Assembly (NCBI RefSeq): GCF_900177325.1
Contig: NZ_FXBL01000004.1
Span: forward strand, 2,480,001 to 2,544,000
Source of the DNA: Mesorhizobium australicum
GTDB taxonomy: Bacteria > Pseudomonadota > Alphaproteobacteria > Rhizobiales > Rhizobiaceae
DNA length: 64,000 nt
Direction of reading: 5' to 3'
The position numbers and the translations under genes were made by a program. Each line of letters starts with the position of its first letter. Position 1 is the first letter of the stretch. The notes beneath the pieces were generated by a model. It was not told the DNA's origin. It did no database searches and worked only from the letters and a program-made list of their open reading frames with translations. Positions 18,311-26,497 of this stretch are shown piece by piece.

Positions 18311-19071
18311 TCCCTCATGCCTGTCACATCCGGCGTTTCCCACGCAAGATGCTGACCGCCGTCGATGGCGATCATTTGGCCGGTTACTGACATCGTCTCG
18401 AACAGGTAGCGCACCGTCGCGCCGAATTCAGGTAGCTTCGGCCCACGCTTGAGCAGCAGGCCGGCGACCTGCCGCTCGAAATCGCCGGGCTGCTGGCGGA
18501 TGTTGGGCAGCGTTGGGCCGGGGCCGATGGCATTGACGCGGATCCGCGGTGCGAGCGCCTGCGCCATGGTGCGCGTCGCGTCCCATAATGCCGACTTCGA
18601 CAGCGCGTAGGAGAAGAACTGCGGATTGGGGCGCCAGACGCGCTCGTCGATGATGTTGACCACCAGGCCACCCATATCCTGTGGCAACGACTCGGCGAGC
18701 CTTCGCGCCAGAAGCACGGGAGCCTTTACGTGCACGGCGAAATGCGCGTCCCACAGATCCCAGTCGAAATTGCCGATCTCGTCGGGCTCGAAGATGGAGG
18801 CGCTGTTGACGAGGAGGCCCAGCGGCCCAACCTGCTCTGTAGCGCGCGCCACGACGTCGTCGGCCTGGTCGGTCTTCGTGAGGTCGGCGGTGACCACGGC
18901 CGCATTGCCGCCCTCGCGGACGATGTCGGCGGCGAGCGCCTCGGCTTCCGCGCGCGAGCGGTTGCAATGGATCGCCACGGCGAAGCCGTTCTTCGCCAGG
19001 TCGCGCACGATCGCGGCGCCGATCCTGCGCGCGCCTCCGGTGACCAGCGCTGCTCTTGGTTGATGAATCAT
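18307..19071 (-). CDS. SDR oxidoreductase, pteridine-reductase/FolM-like
   Basis: A 254-residue short-chain dehydrogenase/reductase. The cofactor loop TGGARRIG, with its Arg next to the glycine, is the form seen in NADPH-dependent pteridine reductases (PTR1/FolM). NSAS and the catalytic YALSK follow. The FolM-like assignment (dihydromonapterin/dihydrobiopterin reduction) is inferred from these motifs. It is coupled to uvrC by a 4-base overlap. Confidence 0.8.
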   Translation of the reverse strand: MIHQPRAALVTGGARRIGAAIVRDLAKNGFAVAIHCNRSRAEAEALAADIVREGGNAAVVTADLTKTDQADDVVARATEQVGPLGLLVNSASIFEPDEIGNFDWDLWDAHFAVHVKAPVLLARRLAESLPQDMGGLVVNIIDERVWRPNPQFFSYALSKSALWDATRTMAQALAPRIRVNAIGPGPTLPNIRQQPGDFERQVAGLLLKRGPKLPEFGATVRYLFETMSVTGQMIAIDGGQHLAWETPDVTGMRE

Positions 19072-19491
19072 GAAGGACGGTCCCCCGCGGCTACCTTTTC
19101 GAAATATATGGGGCGAAACGGAGGCCGCCAGTCTGCCCGGTCGGGGTTGCGGCCAATTCCTGACGTGGATGGAGGCTGTCGGATAGCATAACGTAAGCCG
19201 GCCGGAAAATCCGGAAAATTAACCTAAAAATTTCAATATCTTGGTGGCTTCCGATATCATTGTACCGGACGGCCTGCCTCAGGGCGGACAGCCCTCGTAC
19301 GGGGGCGTGTTGCCATCGTGCAACGCCTTTTTCTCGCCGCACCGTCGCCCGCCAATGACCCGATTGGCGGTGCGGTCGCGCCGCATTTGGCTCCCATCTT
19401 CCGGCTCAGACCGAAGCGCGCTCCGTCTCCTCCCAGATGGAACGTCGACCCTCGGCCAGCGTTTCGAGTTCCTGAGGCTAAGGAGACACCC
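19072..19491 (+). other. 420-base intergenic region: long leader of the outer-membrane protein gene
   Basis: No gene is supported here. The first half is relatively AT-rich (around 19200-19260) and probably holds promoters. A perfect 8-base inverted repeat ccgccaat/attggcgg (19349-19370) lies about 120 bases before the Omp start, without a following T-run, so it may be a regulatory or stabilising hairpin in a long 5' leader. AAGGAGACAC just before 19492 is the Omp ribosome site. Confidence 0.5.
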
Positions 19492-20154
19492 ATGAAAGCC
19501 AATCTCAAATTCGCCCGCCCGCTCGCCGCGGCAGCGGCTCTCGCCATCCTCGCATCGGCTCCGGCGTTCGCCGCCGACGCGATCATGGAGCAGGCTCCCG
19601 AGCCGGCGCCCGTCGACATCGTGCCGTCGGCTTCGACCGGCTGGGCCGGGCCTTACGCCGGTGTGCAGGCTGGTTACACCTTTGGCCGTGCAGACCTTCC
19701 GGGCGTGGGCCGTCACGACCATGACGGCTTCAACGGCGGCGCGTTCGCCGGTATCCAGGGCCAGAACGGTAGCATCGTCTACGGCGTCGAGGGTGACGTC
19801 GGCTACAATGGCGCCAAGGGCTCGAACGCCGGCATCGAAACCAAGTCCGGCGTCGAGGGCTCGCTGCGCGCCCGTCTCGGCTATGCGGTCAACGACCGCG
19901 TGCTGCTCTACGGCACCGGCGGTGGCGCCGCTGAGAACCTGAAGGCCAGCGACGCGTTCGGTTCCGACCGCAAGACCATGCTCGGCTACACGGTCGGCGC
20001 GGGCGCCGATGTGAAGGTCACCGAGCAGGTGTTCGTCCGCGGCGAGTATCGCTTCACGGACTACGGCAAGGAGACGTTCAACCTCGGCGGCGTCGCCCAG
20101 GAGGTCGATACCCACTCCAACAAGGTTCAGCTCGGCCTCGGCGTGAAGTTCTGA
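19492..20154 (+). CDS. Omp25/31-like outer-membrane beta-barrel protein
   Basis: A 220-residue protein with a signal peptide cut near PAFAADAIMEQ, then a short Pro-rich spacer. An eight-strand barrel follows, typified by GWAGPYAGVQAGYTFGRA, later GYTVGAGADVKVTEQVFVRGEYRFTDYG and a C-terminal GLGVKF ending in Phe, the usual BAM signal. This is the Omp25/31/RopB-like surface barrel family of rhizobia and Brucella. A strong ribosome site and a terminator frame the gene, indicating a monocistronic, well-expressed unit. Confidence 0.93.
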   Translation: MKANLKFARPLAAAAALAILASAPAFAADAIMEQAPEPAPVDIVPSASTGWAGPYAGVQAGYTFGRADLPGVGRHDHDGFNGGAFAGIQGQNGSIVYGVEGDVGYNGAKGSNAGIETKSGVEGSLRARLGYAVNDRVLLYGTGGGAAENLKASDAFGSDRKTMLGYTVGAGADVKVTEQVFVRGEYRFTDYGKETFNLGGVAQEVDTHSNKVQLGLGVKF

Positions 20155-20179
20155 GACCAGCGCGTAACCGCGTAACAGC

Positions 20180-20209
20180 AAAGGCCGGGGAGGCGACTCC
20201 CCGGCCTTT
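20180..20209 (+). terminator. Rho-independent terminator after the Omp gene
   Basis: The 13-base stem aaaggccggggag/ctccccggccttt has a 4-base loop and is followed by ctgttt. The weak T-tract is offset by a very stable stem. Confidence 0.8.
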
Positions 20210-20230
20210 CTGTTTGGTGTCGAGCCGTCG

Positions 20231-20827
20231 CTAATTCGGAAGGCAGGTGGCGAGTTGGGGGAACTTCTCGTCGAACTTCTTCGCCCAGCGGACCAGCTTC
20301 GAGCGACCCTTTTCCCACTTGCCGGCGAAGCGCAGTGCGAGGTAGCCGATGAGGGCGCGCAGCGCGATATGGCCTGCCGTGATCTTGGCCGGGATTTTCG
20401 GCGTGTTCGCGACCAGATAATCGAGCGAGCGCTCGACCTTCGACCACTGTCGTTCGAGCCAGGGCTGGTGGATCTTGTCTTCCGGGCGGAAGCGGCGTTC
20501 GTAGACGTGAGCGAGCAGGCAGTCGGCGACGCCGTCGGCAAGGGCTTCGAGCCGCTCGGCCTCCAGCCGCTTCGCGGCGTTGCGCGGGAACATCGCGTTG
20601 CCGGAGATCCGGTTGAGGTATTGCGTGATGACACGGCTGTCGAAAACGGCTTCGCCATCGTCGGTGATGAGCACCGGGATCTTGCCGAGCGGATTTGCGT
20701 CGATGAGCACGGCCGGATCGACATTGGTGTCGACCGTCACCGCCTCGCAGGCGATGCCAGCATGAGCGGCCGCCATCCGGACCTTGGCGCTGTAGGGAGA
20801 GGCGGAGGAGTAGAGGATGCGCGGCAT
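20231..20827 (-). CDS. Glutathione S-transferase family protein
   Basis: A 198-residue GST with N-terminal thioredoxin fold. SSASPYSAKVRMAA is the N-terminal active-site region, NPLGKIPVL is the cis-Pro segment and VFDSRVITQYL the GSH-binding SNAIL-like motif. The C-terminal helical domain is present and ends QLATCLPN. The start MPRILYSS at 20827 is chosen because the fold begins there. It is unrelated in detail to the GST at 9808-10503. Confidence 0.88.
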   Translation of the reverse strand: MPRILYSSASPYSAKVRMAAAHAGIACEAVTVDTNVDPAVLIDANPLGKIPVLITDDGEAVFDSRVITQYLNRISGNAMFPRNAAKRLEAERLEALADGVADCLLAHVYERRFRPEDKIHQPWLERQWSKVERSLDYLVANTPKIPAKITAGHIALRALIGYLALRFAGKWEKGRSKLVRWAKKFDEKFPQLATCLPN

Positions 20828-20906
20828 CGTTGTTCCCGGGTGAGGTTGAGGGCGGCGCGACACTATCCATCCTCGGGTTGTCACGGAAGCCCCGCAGCGC
20901 CTTGGT

Positions 20907-21637
20907 TCAGCCACCCCGGACGGGTGGCATCACGGCCTTGTCGAGCCGGCAGTCGCGGCGATCGATTTCGGGACAGGCACGGAATTCGAGGCCCTTGGTG
21001 AAGCAGATCCGGACCTCGCGCAGGTAGCGCCGGTCGCAGGTGACGGCGACGCCGTCCGGCTTCAGCTATCGTTGGCTGACAGAAACGATGCCTCGACCTC
21101 GTCGGGCCGCACCGTGCGATAGGCGGAGAGCCGCTCGAACTCCGTCGGGATCTCGATTCGCGCGCGGGCGGCACGCACCACATCGAAATAGTCGCGCTGC
21201 GACAGCCCGGCACAGGAGCCATGCTTGCGCCACTGGTGACGGATCAGTCCGGCGGACGGCATCAGCGGCAGCATACCGGAGACGATGCCGGGGTCTACGT
21301 CGCTCTCGCCCACCGGGCAGTCGGCAGGGTAGCCGCGCTCGAGCTGCGGCCACAGACCGTGAACGACGAACGCGTAGGGACGGCCCGACGCGCATTGCTG
21401 GCGATTGGCGTCCGCCCCCTCTGCCTCGCAATAGCTCGGCGACCACGACAGCGACAGGACATAGAAATCGAAGCCTTTTCCGGATTTTACCGGCGTCTGT
21501 GGATTCGATGCGGGAGCCGTTGGGGCGGGACCACCGATAGGCGTGTTCGGAGTGGCCGCCTGTTCTTCGCCGCAGGCAGCGAGAAACAGAGACAGGAGCA
21601 GGGTGGGAAGACCCGCCCGGCGAAGCGGAAGCAGGAT
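20907..21637 (-). pseudogene. RNase T2 lipoprotein gene, apparently broken (no standard start, internal frameshift)
   Basis: Both catalytic segments of the RNase T2 family are intact: FVVHGLWPQ (CAS I) and RHQWRKHGSC (CAS II). The N-terminus has a lipoprotein signal, TLLLSLFLAAC. Two lesions are visible. The frame has no ATG, GTG or TTG between the upstream in-frame stop and the lipobox; the first plausible initiators are ATC (21637) or CTG (21634). After FLSANDS the frame hits TGA at 21062-21064, but the -1-shifted frame continues as LKPDGVAVTCDRRYLREV and FRACPEIDRRDC to a stop at 20907-20909, the expected family C-terminus. One missing base (AGC-CTG to AGCTG) explains it. Sequencing error remains possible. 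Confidence 0.8.
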
Positions 21638-21639
21638 GG

Positions 21640-22065
21640 TTACCTCAGCACCCGGCAGCGGCCGTTATAGACGTTCCAGCGATCGAAGCCCGAGACGCAG
21701 AACTCGACATTGTCGCCGATCGAGGCGAAGCCCATGCCTTCTTCGATGAGATACCAGATCGAGCGAGACTTGCCGTCGGACAGCTCGACGGTGGCGCCGC
21801 AGTAGCGACGGCCGATCGGCCAATCTTCCGAAGCCTGATTGTAGCGATGCTGGTGAATGTCGTGGAACGCGACGATGTCGACATCGGGCAGATTCGGCAC
21901 ATGTGTCACCTGATGCCGGAAGCGATGCGAGATCTTGCCGAGGAAACGCTGATCGGCGCAGACGCCGGGATCGGCATAGTCGCGCACCATGTCCGCAGCC
22001 TTGGCGGTTCCGGACAGCGAGGCGAGCGCCAAGACCGTCGAGAGAAGCAAACCGAATCGCACCAT
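21640..22065 (-). CDS. Secreted conserved protein of unknown function
   Basis: A 141-residue protein with a clear signal peptide (MVRFGLLLSTVLALASLSGT, cut near AKAADM). The mature part contains four Cys (in GVCADQ, RRYCGA, EFCVSG and GRCRVLR) that could form two disulfides, plus several His (FRHQVTHVP, FHDIHQHRY). It ends immediately before the RNase T2 frame; the two probably formed one operon. The start at 22065 is set by the signal peptide. No named family is recognised. Confidence 0.82.
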   Translation of the reverse strand: MVRFGLLLSTVLALASLSGTAKAADMVRDYADPGVCADQRFLGKISHRFRHQVTHVPNLPDVDIVAFHDIHQHRYNQASEDWPIGRRYCGATVELSDGKSRSIWYLIEEGMGFASIGDNVEFCVSGFDRWNVYNGRCRVLR

Positions 22066-22123
22066 GGCACCCGAACTCCGCCGTTTCGTCAGGGTCGGAC
22101 ACTCCTGCAACTTGCCGTCGCCG

Positions 22124-22990
22124 TCAACCGGGTCCGGCCTCTCCGGCGAGCCAATCGACCGACCAGGCAGCGCCTTCGTCCTGTGCCAGCACGTCGGCAA
22201 GCACGGGCAGAAGTAGCCTGAGCTCGTCCTCGATCAGGTAAGGCGGATTGACGATGACCATGCCGGTGCCGTCGAGGCGCGGGTAATGGAGAGGCGCGCG
22301 GATGGTCAGCGTCGCGTCGAGGACACGCGGGATTCCAAGCGTGGCGAGCTCCCCCCGGAATCGCCCCACCTCCTCGCGGTCCTTCACCGGATACCAGAAG
22401 GCGTAGACCCCGCCCGGCCAGCGCCGGTGCGCCGTCCGCAGGCCGTCGAGGATACGGCCGAACTCGTCGTCGATCTCGAAGGGAGGGTCGACCAGCACCA
22501 GGCCGCGCTTCTCCTTCGGTGGCACGTGCGCGCCGAGCGCCAGCCAGCCATCGAGTTCGATGACGCGCGTGGCGAAATCGCCGGCGAAACGATTCTTCAG
22601 TTCGAAGGCCGCGTCGGGATGGAGCTCGATCGCCGTCAACCTGTCCCGGCCGCGCAGCAGGCGGCGCACGAGCACTGGCGAGCCCGGATAGACCGTGATT
22701 CCGCCGCCGGGATTGAGATCGGTGATGCAGTCGAGATAGGGCGCGAGGAGGCTGCGGACGGTAGCCGGCAGGTCGCCCCGCTGTTCGATCAGCCTGCCGA
22801 TGCCCGTCCGCCACTCGCCGGTCTTCTGCGCCCGCTCGGCCGTGAGATCGTAGAGGCCGCTGCCGGCATGCGTGTCGATGACGCGGAACGGCTTGTCCTT
22901 GCGCTTCAGGTATTCGACGATGCGCACGACCAGGACATGCTTGACCACGTCCGCGAAATTGCCGGCATGATAGGCGTGGTCGTAGTTCAT
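22124..22990 (-). CDS. rlmJ: 23S rRNA (adenine(2030)-N6)-methyltransferase
   Basis: A 288-residue RlmJ. It begins MNYDHAYHAGNFADVVKHVL, the family hallmark. An SAM-binding region (DTHAGSGLYDL) and the catalytic DPPF motif (GLVLVDPPFEID) follow. The enzyme methylates A2030 of 23S rRNA. The start at 22990 is chosen because family similarity begins there; upstream codons are not gene-like. It is divergent from the molybdopterin oxidoreductase, 65 bases away. Confidence 0.93.
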   Translation of the reverse strand: MNYDHAYHAGNFADVVKHVLVVRIVEYLKRKDKPFRVIDTHAGSGLYDLTAERAQKTGEWRTGIGRLIEQRGDLPATVRSLLAPYLDCITDLNPGGGITVYPGSPVLVRRLLRGRDRLTAIELHPDAAFELKNRFAGDFATRVIELDGWLALGAHVPPKEKRGLVLVDPPFEIDDEFGRILDGLRTAHRRWPGGVYAFWYPVKDREEVGRFRGELATLGIPRVLDATLTIRAPLHYPRLDGTGMVIVNPPYLIEDELRLLLPVLADVLAQDEGAAWSVDWLAGEAGPG

Positions 22991-23055
22991 GGATGTGCGG
23001 TCCGGAGCATGGACGGCCTCTACACCCGCCTTCGAAAAACCGCTAGGGAAGGGGC

Positions 23056-25185
23056 ATGAACACCCACGCCACGTTCGGCCGCACGGCCACATCGAAGACG
23101 GGCATCGCCCATTCGGTCTGCCCGCACGACTGTCCCTCAACCTGCGCGCTCGACGTCGAGATCGTCGGTCCGAACCGGATCGGTCGCGTGCACGGCGCGA
23201 AGGACAACACCTACACGGCCGGCGTCATCTGCGCGAAGGTCGCGCGCTATGCCGACCGGATCCACCATCCCGACCGGCTGATGAAGCCGCTGATCCGCGC
23301 CGGCGCCAAAGGCGAAGGCGTTTGGAAGGACGCCTCGTGGGAGGCTGCGCTCGACCTCGTGGCGGACGAATTCCTGAAGGCGGAGGCCAAGCACGGCAGC
23401 GAGACGGTCTGGCCTTATTTCTACGCCGGCACGATGGGTCATGTGCAGCGCGACGGCATCGACCGGTTGCGCAATGCCAAGAAATATTCGGGCTTCTTCG
23501 ATTCGATCTGCACCAATCTCGCCTGGACCGGCTACACGATGGGCACCGGCCGGCTGGCGGGTGCCGATCCGCGCGAGATCGCCAAATCCGACTGTGTCGT
23601 GATCTGGGGCACCAACGCGGTCGTCACGCAGGTCAATGTGATGACGCATGCGGTCAAGGCCCGCAAGGAGCGCGGTGCCAAGATCGTCGCGATCGACATC
23701 TACGAGAACGCGACGGTGAAACAGGCCGATATGGGGCTGGTGCTGAAGCCGGGCACCGACGGCGCGTTGGCCTGCGCGGTGATGCATGTGCTGTTCCGCG
23801 ACAACCTCGCCGACCGAGCTTATCTCGAAAAATATTCCGACGACCCGAAAGGCCTGGAAGAGCATCTGCGGACCCGGACACCGGAATGGGCGGCTGCGAT
23901 CACAGGACTGTCGGCGGAGGAGATCGAGGCCTTCGCGAAGCTTGTCGGCACGACGAAGCGCACCTTCTTCCGCCTCGGCTACGGCTTCGCGCGCCAGCGC
24001 AACGGCGCGGCGAACATGCATGCCGCGCTGTCGGTCTCCGTCGTCGCCGGCCACTGGCAATACGAGGGCGGCGGTGCGTTCCACTCCAACTCGGGCATCT
24101 TCAAGTTCGACAAGACGGTGCTGGAGGGGCTGAAGTTCATCGACCCGAAGATCCGGCATCTCGACCACTCGCGCATCGGCCCGATCCTGGTCGGCGAGCC
24201 GGACGCGCTGTTCGGCGGTCCGCCGGTGACGGCCTTGCTGATCCAGAACACCAATCCGGTGAACGTGGCCCCGGAGCAGCGCAAGGTGGTGCGGGGCTTC
24301 TTGCGCGACGACCTGTTCACCTGTGTGCACGAGCAGTTCATGACCGACACGGCGAAGCTCGCCGACGTCGTGCTGCCGGCGACGATGTTCCTGGAGCACG
24401 ACGACATCTATACCGGCGGCGGCAATCAGCACATCACGCTGGGTCCCAAGGCGATCGAGCCGCCGGAAACGGTGCGCACCAACCATTTCGTCATCGAGGA
24501 ACTGGCCAAGCGCCTGGGCGTGTCGCACATGCCGGGCTTCGGGCTTACCGAACGCGAGCATATCGACATCATCCTGGGCAAACGCGGGCTGGGCGGCTTC
24601 GATGCGCTGAAGGAAGCACGCTGGGCCGACATGCAGCCGCCCTTCGAGCGTGCGCACTATCTCGACGGTTTCGGCCATCGCGACGGCAAGTTCCATTTCC
24701 GGCCGGACTGGACGACCTATGCCGCGCCGAACAAGCCGCCGAAATCGATGGGTGTGTTCGGCGACGTGGCGCGGCTGCCGGTGTTTCCAGATCATGTCGA
24801 CCTGATTGAGGTCGCGGACGAGGCGCATCCGTTCCGGCTGGCGACCTCGCCGGCGCGCAACTTCCTCAACTCGACCTTCGCCGAAACGCCTGTATCGCGT
24901 CAGAAGGAGGGTCGCCCGGAACTGTTGCTCAACCCGGAAGACGCCGAGGCGCTCGGCATCGCGGACGGCGGACGTGTCGAAGTGGGCAACGCGCGCGGCG
25001 AAGTGGTGCTGCACGCAAAGCTGTTCGACGGCGTCAAGCGCGGCGTCGTCATTGCGGAAGGCATCTGGCCGAACTCGGCGCATGAGCGCGGCGAGGGGAT
25101 CAACGTGCTGACCGGCGCCGACGCCGGCCCGCCCTATGGCGGAGCGGCTTTTCACGACAACAAGGTGTGGGTGAGGGCGCTATAG
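23056..25185 (+). CDS. Molybdopterin (bis-MGD) oxidoreductase with 4Fe-4S cluster
   Basis: A 709-residue cytoplasmic Mo/W-bisMGD enzyme of the DMSO-reductase superfamily. The N-terminal CPHDCPSTC with a later Cys in VICAKV supplies four cluster ligands. The middle shows MGD-contacting segments such as VIWGTNAVVTQVN and NTNPVN, and the C-terminal molydopterin-dinucleotide-binding domain begins near HPFRLATSPARNFLN. No twin-arginine signal is seen, so it acts in the cytosol. The substrate is unknown: formate, biotin sulfoxide and others are possible. No partner subunit or dedicated chaperone lies beside it. moaDE at 14.8-15.5 kb could serve cofactor supply. Confidence 0.9.
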   Translation: MNTHATFGRTATSKTGIAHSVCPHDCPSTCALDVEIVGPNRIGRVHGAKDNTYTAGVICAKVARYADRIHHPDRLMKPLIRAGAKGEGVWKDASWEAALDLVADEFLKAEAKHGSETVWPYFYAGTMGHVQRDGIDRLRNAKKYSGFFDSICTNLAWTGYTMGTGRLAGADPREIAKSDCVVIWGTNAVVTQVNVMTHAVKARKERGAKIVAIDIYENATVKQADMGLVLKPGTDGALACAVMHVLFRDNLADRAYLEKYSDDPKGLEEHLRTRTPEWAAAITGLSAEEIEAFAKLVGTTKRTFFRLGYGFARQRNGAANMHAALSVSVVAGHWQYEGGGAFHSNSGIFKFDKTVLEGLKFIDPKIRHLDHSRIGPILVGEPDALFGGPPVTALLIQNTNPVNVAPEQRKVVRGFLRDDLFTCVHEQFMTDTAKLADVVLPATMFLEHDDIYTGGGNQHITLGPKAIEPPETVRTNHFVIEELAKRLGVSHMPGFGLTEREHIDIILGKRGLGGFDALKEARWADMQPPFERAHYLDGFGHRDGKFHFRPDWTTYAAPNKPPKSMGVFGDVARLPVFPDHVDLIEVADEAHPFRLATSPARNFLNSTFAETPVSRQKEGRPELLLNPEDAEALGIADGGRVEVGNARGEVVLHAKLFDGVKRGVVIAEGIWPNSAHERGEGINVLTGADAGPPYGGAAFHDNKVWVRAL

Positions 25186-25473
25186 CAGGGCAGCCAGATC
25201 ACGCGCGCCGTGGACGACGCGGACGATCAGCACGGTATCTGTTTCGACGCGATAGAGGATCAAATAGTTCCCTTCGACAAGCGCGGGCGGACCAATCGCA
25301 ACTTCCGGCCGCTCGGGGCCAGGTTCGGGAAATTCGGAGAGCAGTCTGATCCGTGCGTCGATGCGCTGTACGATGCGTGTAGCCGCATCAGGGTTGTGAA
25401 CGGCAATGCCAAGCCAAATGTCCTGAATGTCGCGCTTGGCGAGTTCGGTGCGGTTGATCGGAAACTTACGCAC
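25180..25473 (-). CDS. parE: ParE/RelE-family toxin
   Basis: A 97-residue protein of the RelE/ParE toxin fold: a helical hairpin (ELAKRDIQDIWLGIA), then a beta-sheet core with FPEPGPERPEVA and LVEGNYLILYRVE and the C-terminal VLIVRVVHGARDLAALL. It overlaps the antitoxin stop by 8 bases, so it is translationally coupled downstream of the antitoxin as usual. The gyrase-poisoning (ParE) versus ribosome-dependent RNase (RelE) mode cannot be read directly; the ParD-type partner favours ParE. The 3' end overlaps the convergent oxidoreductase end by six bases. Confidence 0.85.
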   Translation of the reverse strand: MRKFPINRTELAKRDIQDIWLGIAVHNPDAATRIVQRIDARIRLLSEFPEPGPERPEVAIGPPALVEGNYLILYRVETDTVLIVRVVHGARDLAALL

Positions 25474-25747
25474 TCTTGCGCTGCATCTCCTCCAGCCGTC
25501 GTCTTGCGCCGGAGAGGATCTCCTCGAGGTCGTATTCCCTCGCCGCCCCGCTCGCCAACCCTTCTTCCCATGCCTTGCGCAAGCGTTCGATCTCGGCCTT
25601 GCGCAACGGTTCGCGCAACTGCCAGCCGCGCAGGGCGTCGCGGATCACCTCGCTGGTGGACGCATACTGCCCGCTGTCGACGGCTTCCTTGACGGACTGG
25701 AGCATCTCCTCTGGCAGGGCGATGCTGATCTTCTCGATGCGACCCAT
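25466..25747 (-). CDS. parD: ParD-family ribbon-helix-helix antitoxin
   Basis: A 93-residue antitoxin. The N-terminal half (RIEKISIALPEEMLQSVKEA through TSEVIRDALRGW) is a ribbon-helix-helix DNA-binding domain. The charged helical C-terminal half probably wraps the toxin. The start at 25747 is preferred because GGAG sits six bases upstream; an ATG at 25759 is in frame but lacks a good site. A perfect palindrome 15 bases upstream is the likely autoregulatory operator. Confidence 0.85.
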   Translation of the reverse strand: MGRIEKISIALPEEMLQSVKEAVDSGQYASTSEVIRDALRGWQLREPLRKAEIERLRKAWEEGLASGAAREYDLEEILSGARRRLEEMQRKSA

Positions 25748-25761
25748 CTTGCGCTCCATTC

Positions 25762-25780
25762 GGTGGCAAATGTTGCCACC
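25762..25780. promoter_or_regulatory. Putative parDE operator palindrome
   Basis: GGTGGCAA-atg-TTGCCACC is a perfect 8-base inverted repeat with 3-base spacer, placed 15 bases upstream of the antitoxin start in the 48-base gap to purN. ParD-type ribbon-helix-helix proteins bind such repeats to repress their own operon. Confidence 0.65.
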
Positions 25781-25795
25781 AATACGCAAGAAACG

Positions 25796-26497
25796 CTACG
25801 GCGTGAATCGCGCCAGGCTCTCGATGTCGGCCGTCTTCGGGCGTGGGGCGGGAGCGGAGACGAGGCGGCCGGCACCGGTTTCCTCGCTGAAATCGGCAAA
25901 GACCGTGCGTCCGCCCTCCATCCTGGCCTTGCCCTCGGCGACGAGCGCGAGACCGAGCGGATAGATGTGGTGCTCGGCGGCGAGCACGCGGGCGCCGAGC
26001 ATCTCGGCATCGTCGGAAGCGAGCACGGGCACGGCCGCCTGTGCGATGATCGGTCCGTCATCCATCTCGGGGGTGACGAAATGCACCGTGCAGCCGTGGA
26101 TGCGCATGCCGGCCGCGAGTGCCTGCTCGTGAGTATTGAGACCCTTGAACAGCGGCAGGAGTGCCGGGTGGATGTTGATCAGCCGGCCGCTCCATCTGGC
26201 GACGAAACCGTCGGTCAAGAGGCGAAGATAGCCGGCGAGGCAGACGATCTCGGCCTTCATGCCGGCGAGCGCTTTGTCGAGCGCTGCGTCATGATCCTCG
26301 CGCGAGACGCCTTTTGACGGGATGACCGAGGTCGACACGCCCTTGGCGGCGGCGATTGCCAGGCCCTTGGCGTCGGGGCGGTTCGAGATCACGCCGACGA
26401 TCTCGCCCGGAAAGTCGGGCGAGGCGGCGGCGTCGATCAGCGCGGCCATGTTGGAGCCACGGCCGGAGATCAGGATGGCGACGCGCTTCTTCTTCAT
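25796..26497 (-). CDS. purN: Phosphoribosylglycinamide formyltransferase
   Basis: A 233-residue enzyme of purine synthesis transferring a formyl group from 10-formyl-THF to GAR. SGRGSNM binds phosphate; INIHPALLP and TPEMDDGPII carry the catalytic Asn-His and Asp. The start MKKKRVAIL at 26497 shares a base with the purM stop (TAATG), so purMN is a coupled pair. Confidence 0.96.
   Translation of the reverse strand: MKKKRVAILISGRGSNMAALIDAAASPDFPGEIVGVISNRPDAKGLAIAAAKGVSTSVIPSKGVSREDHDAALDKALAGMKAEIVCLAGYLRLLTDGFVARWSGRLINIHPALLPLFKGLNTHEQALAAGMRIHGCTVHFVTPEMDDGPIIAQAAVPVLASDDAEMLGARVLAAEHHIYPLGLALVAEGKARMEGGRTVFADFSEETGAGRLVSAPAPRPKTADIESLARFTP

Noticed and set aside
16382..18355. 657-codon plus-strand ORF opposite uvrC
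   Set aside because: Antisense shadow of uvrC, which has all UvrC domains on the minus strand.
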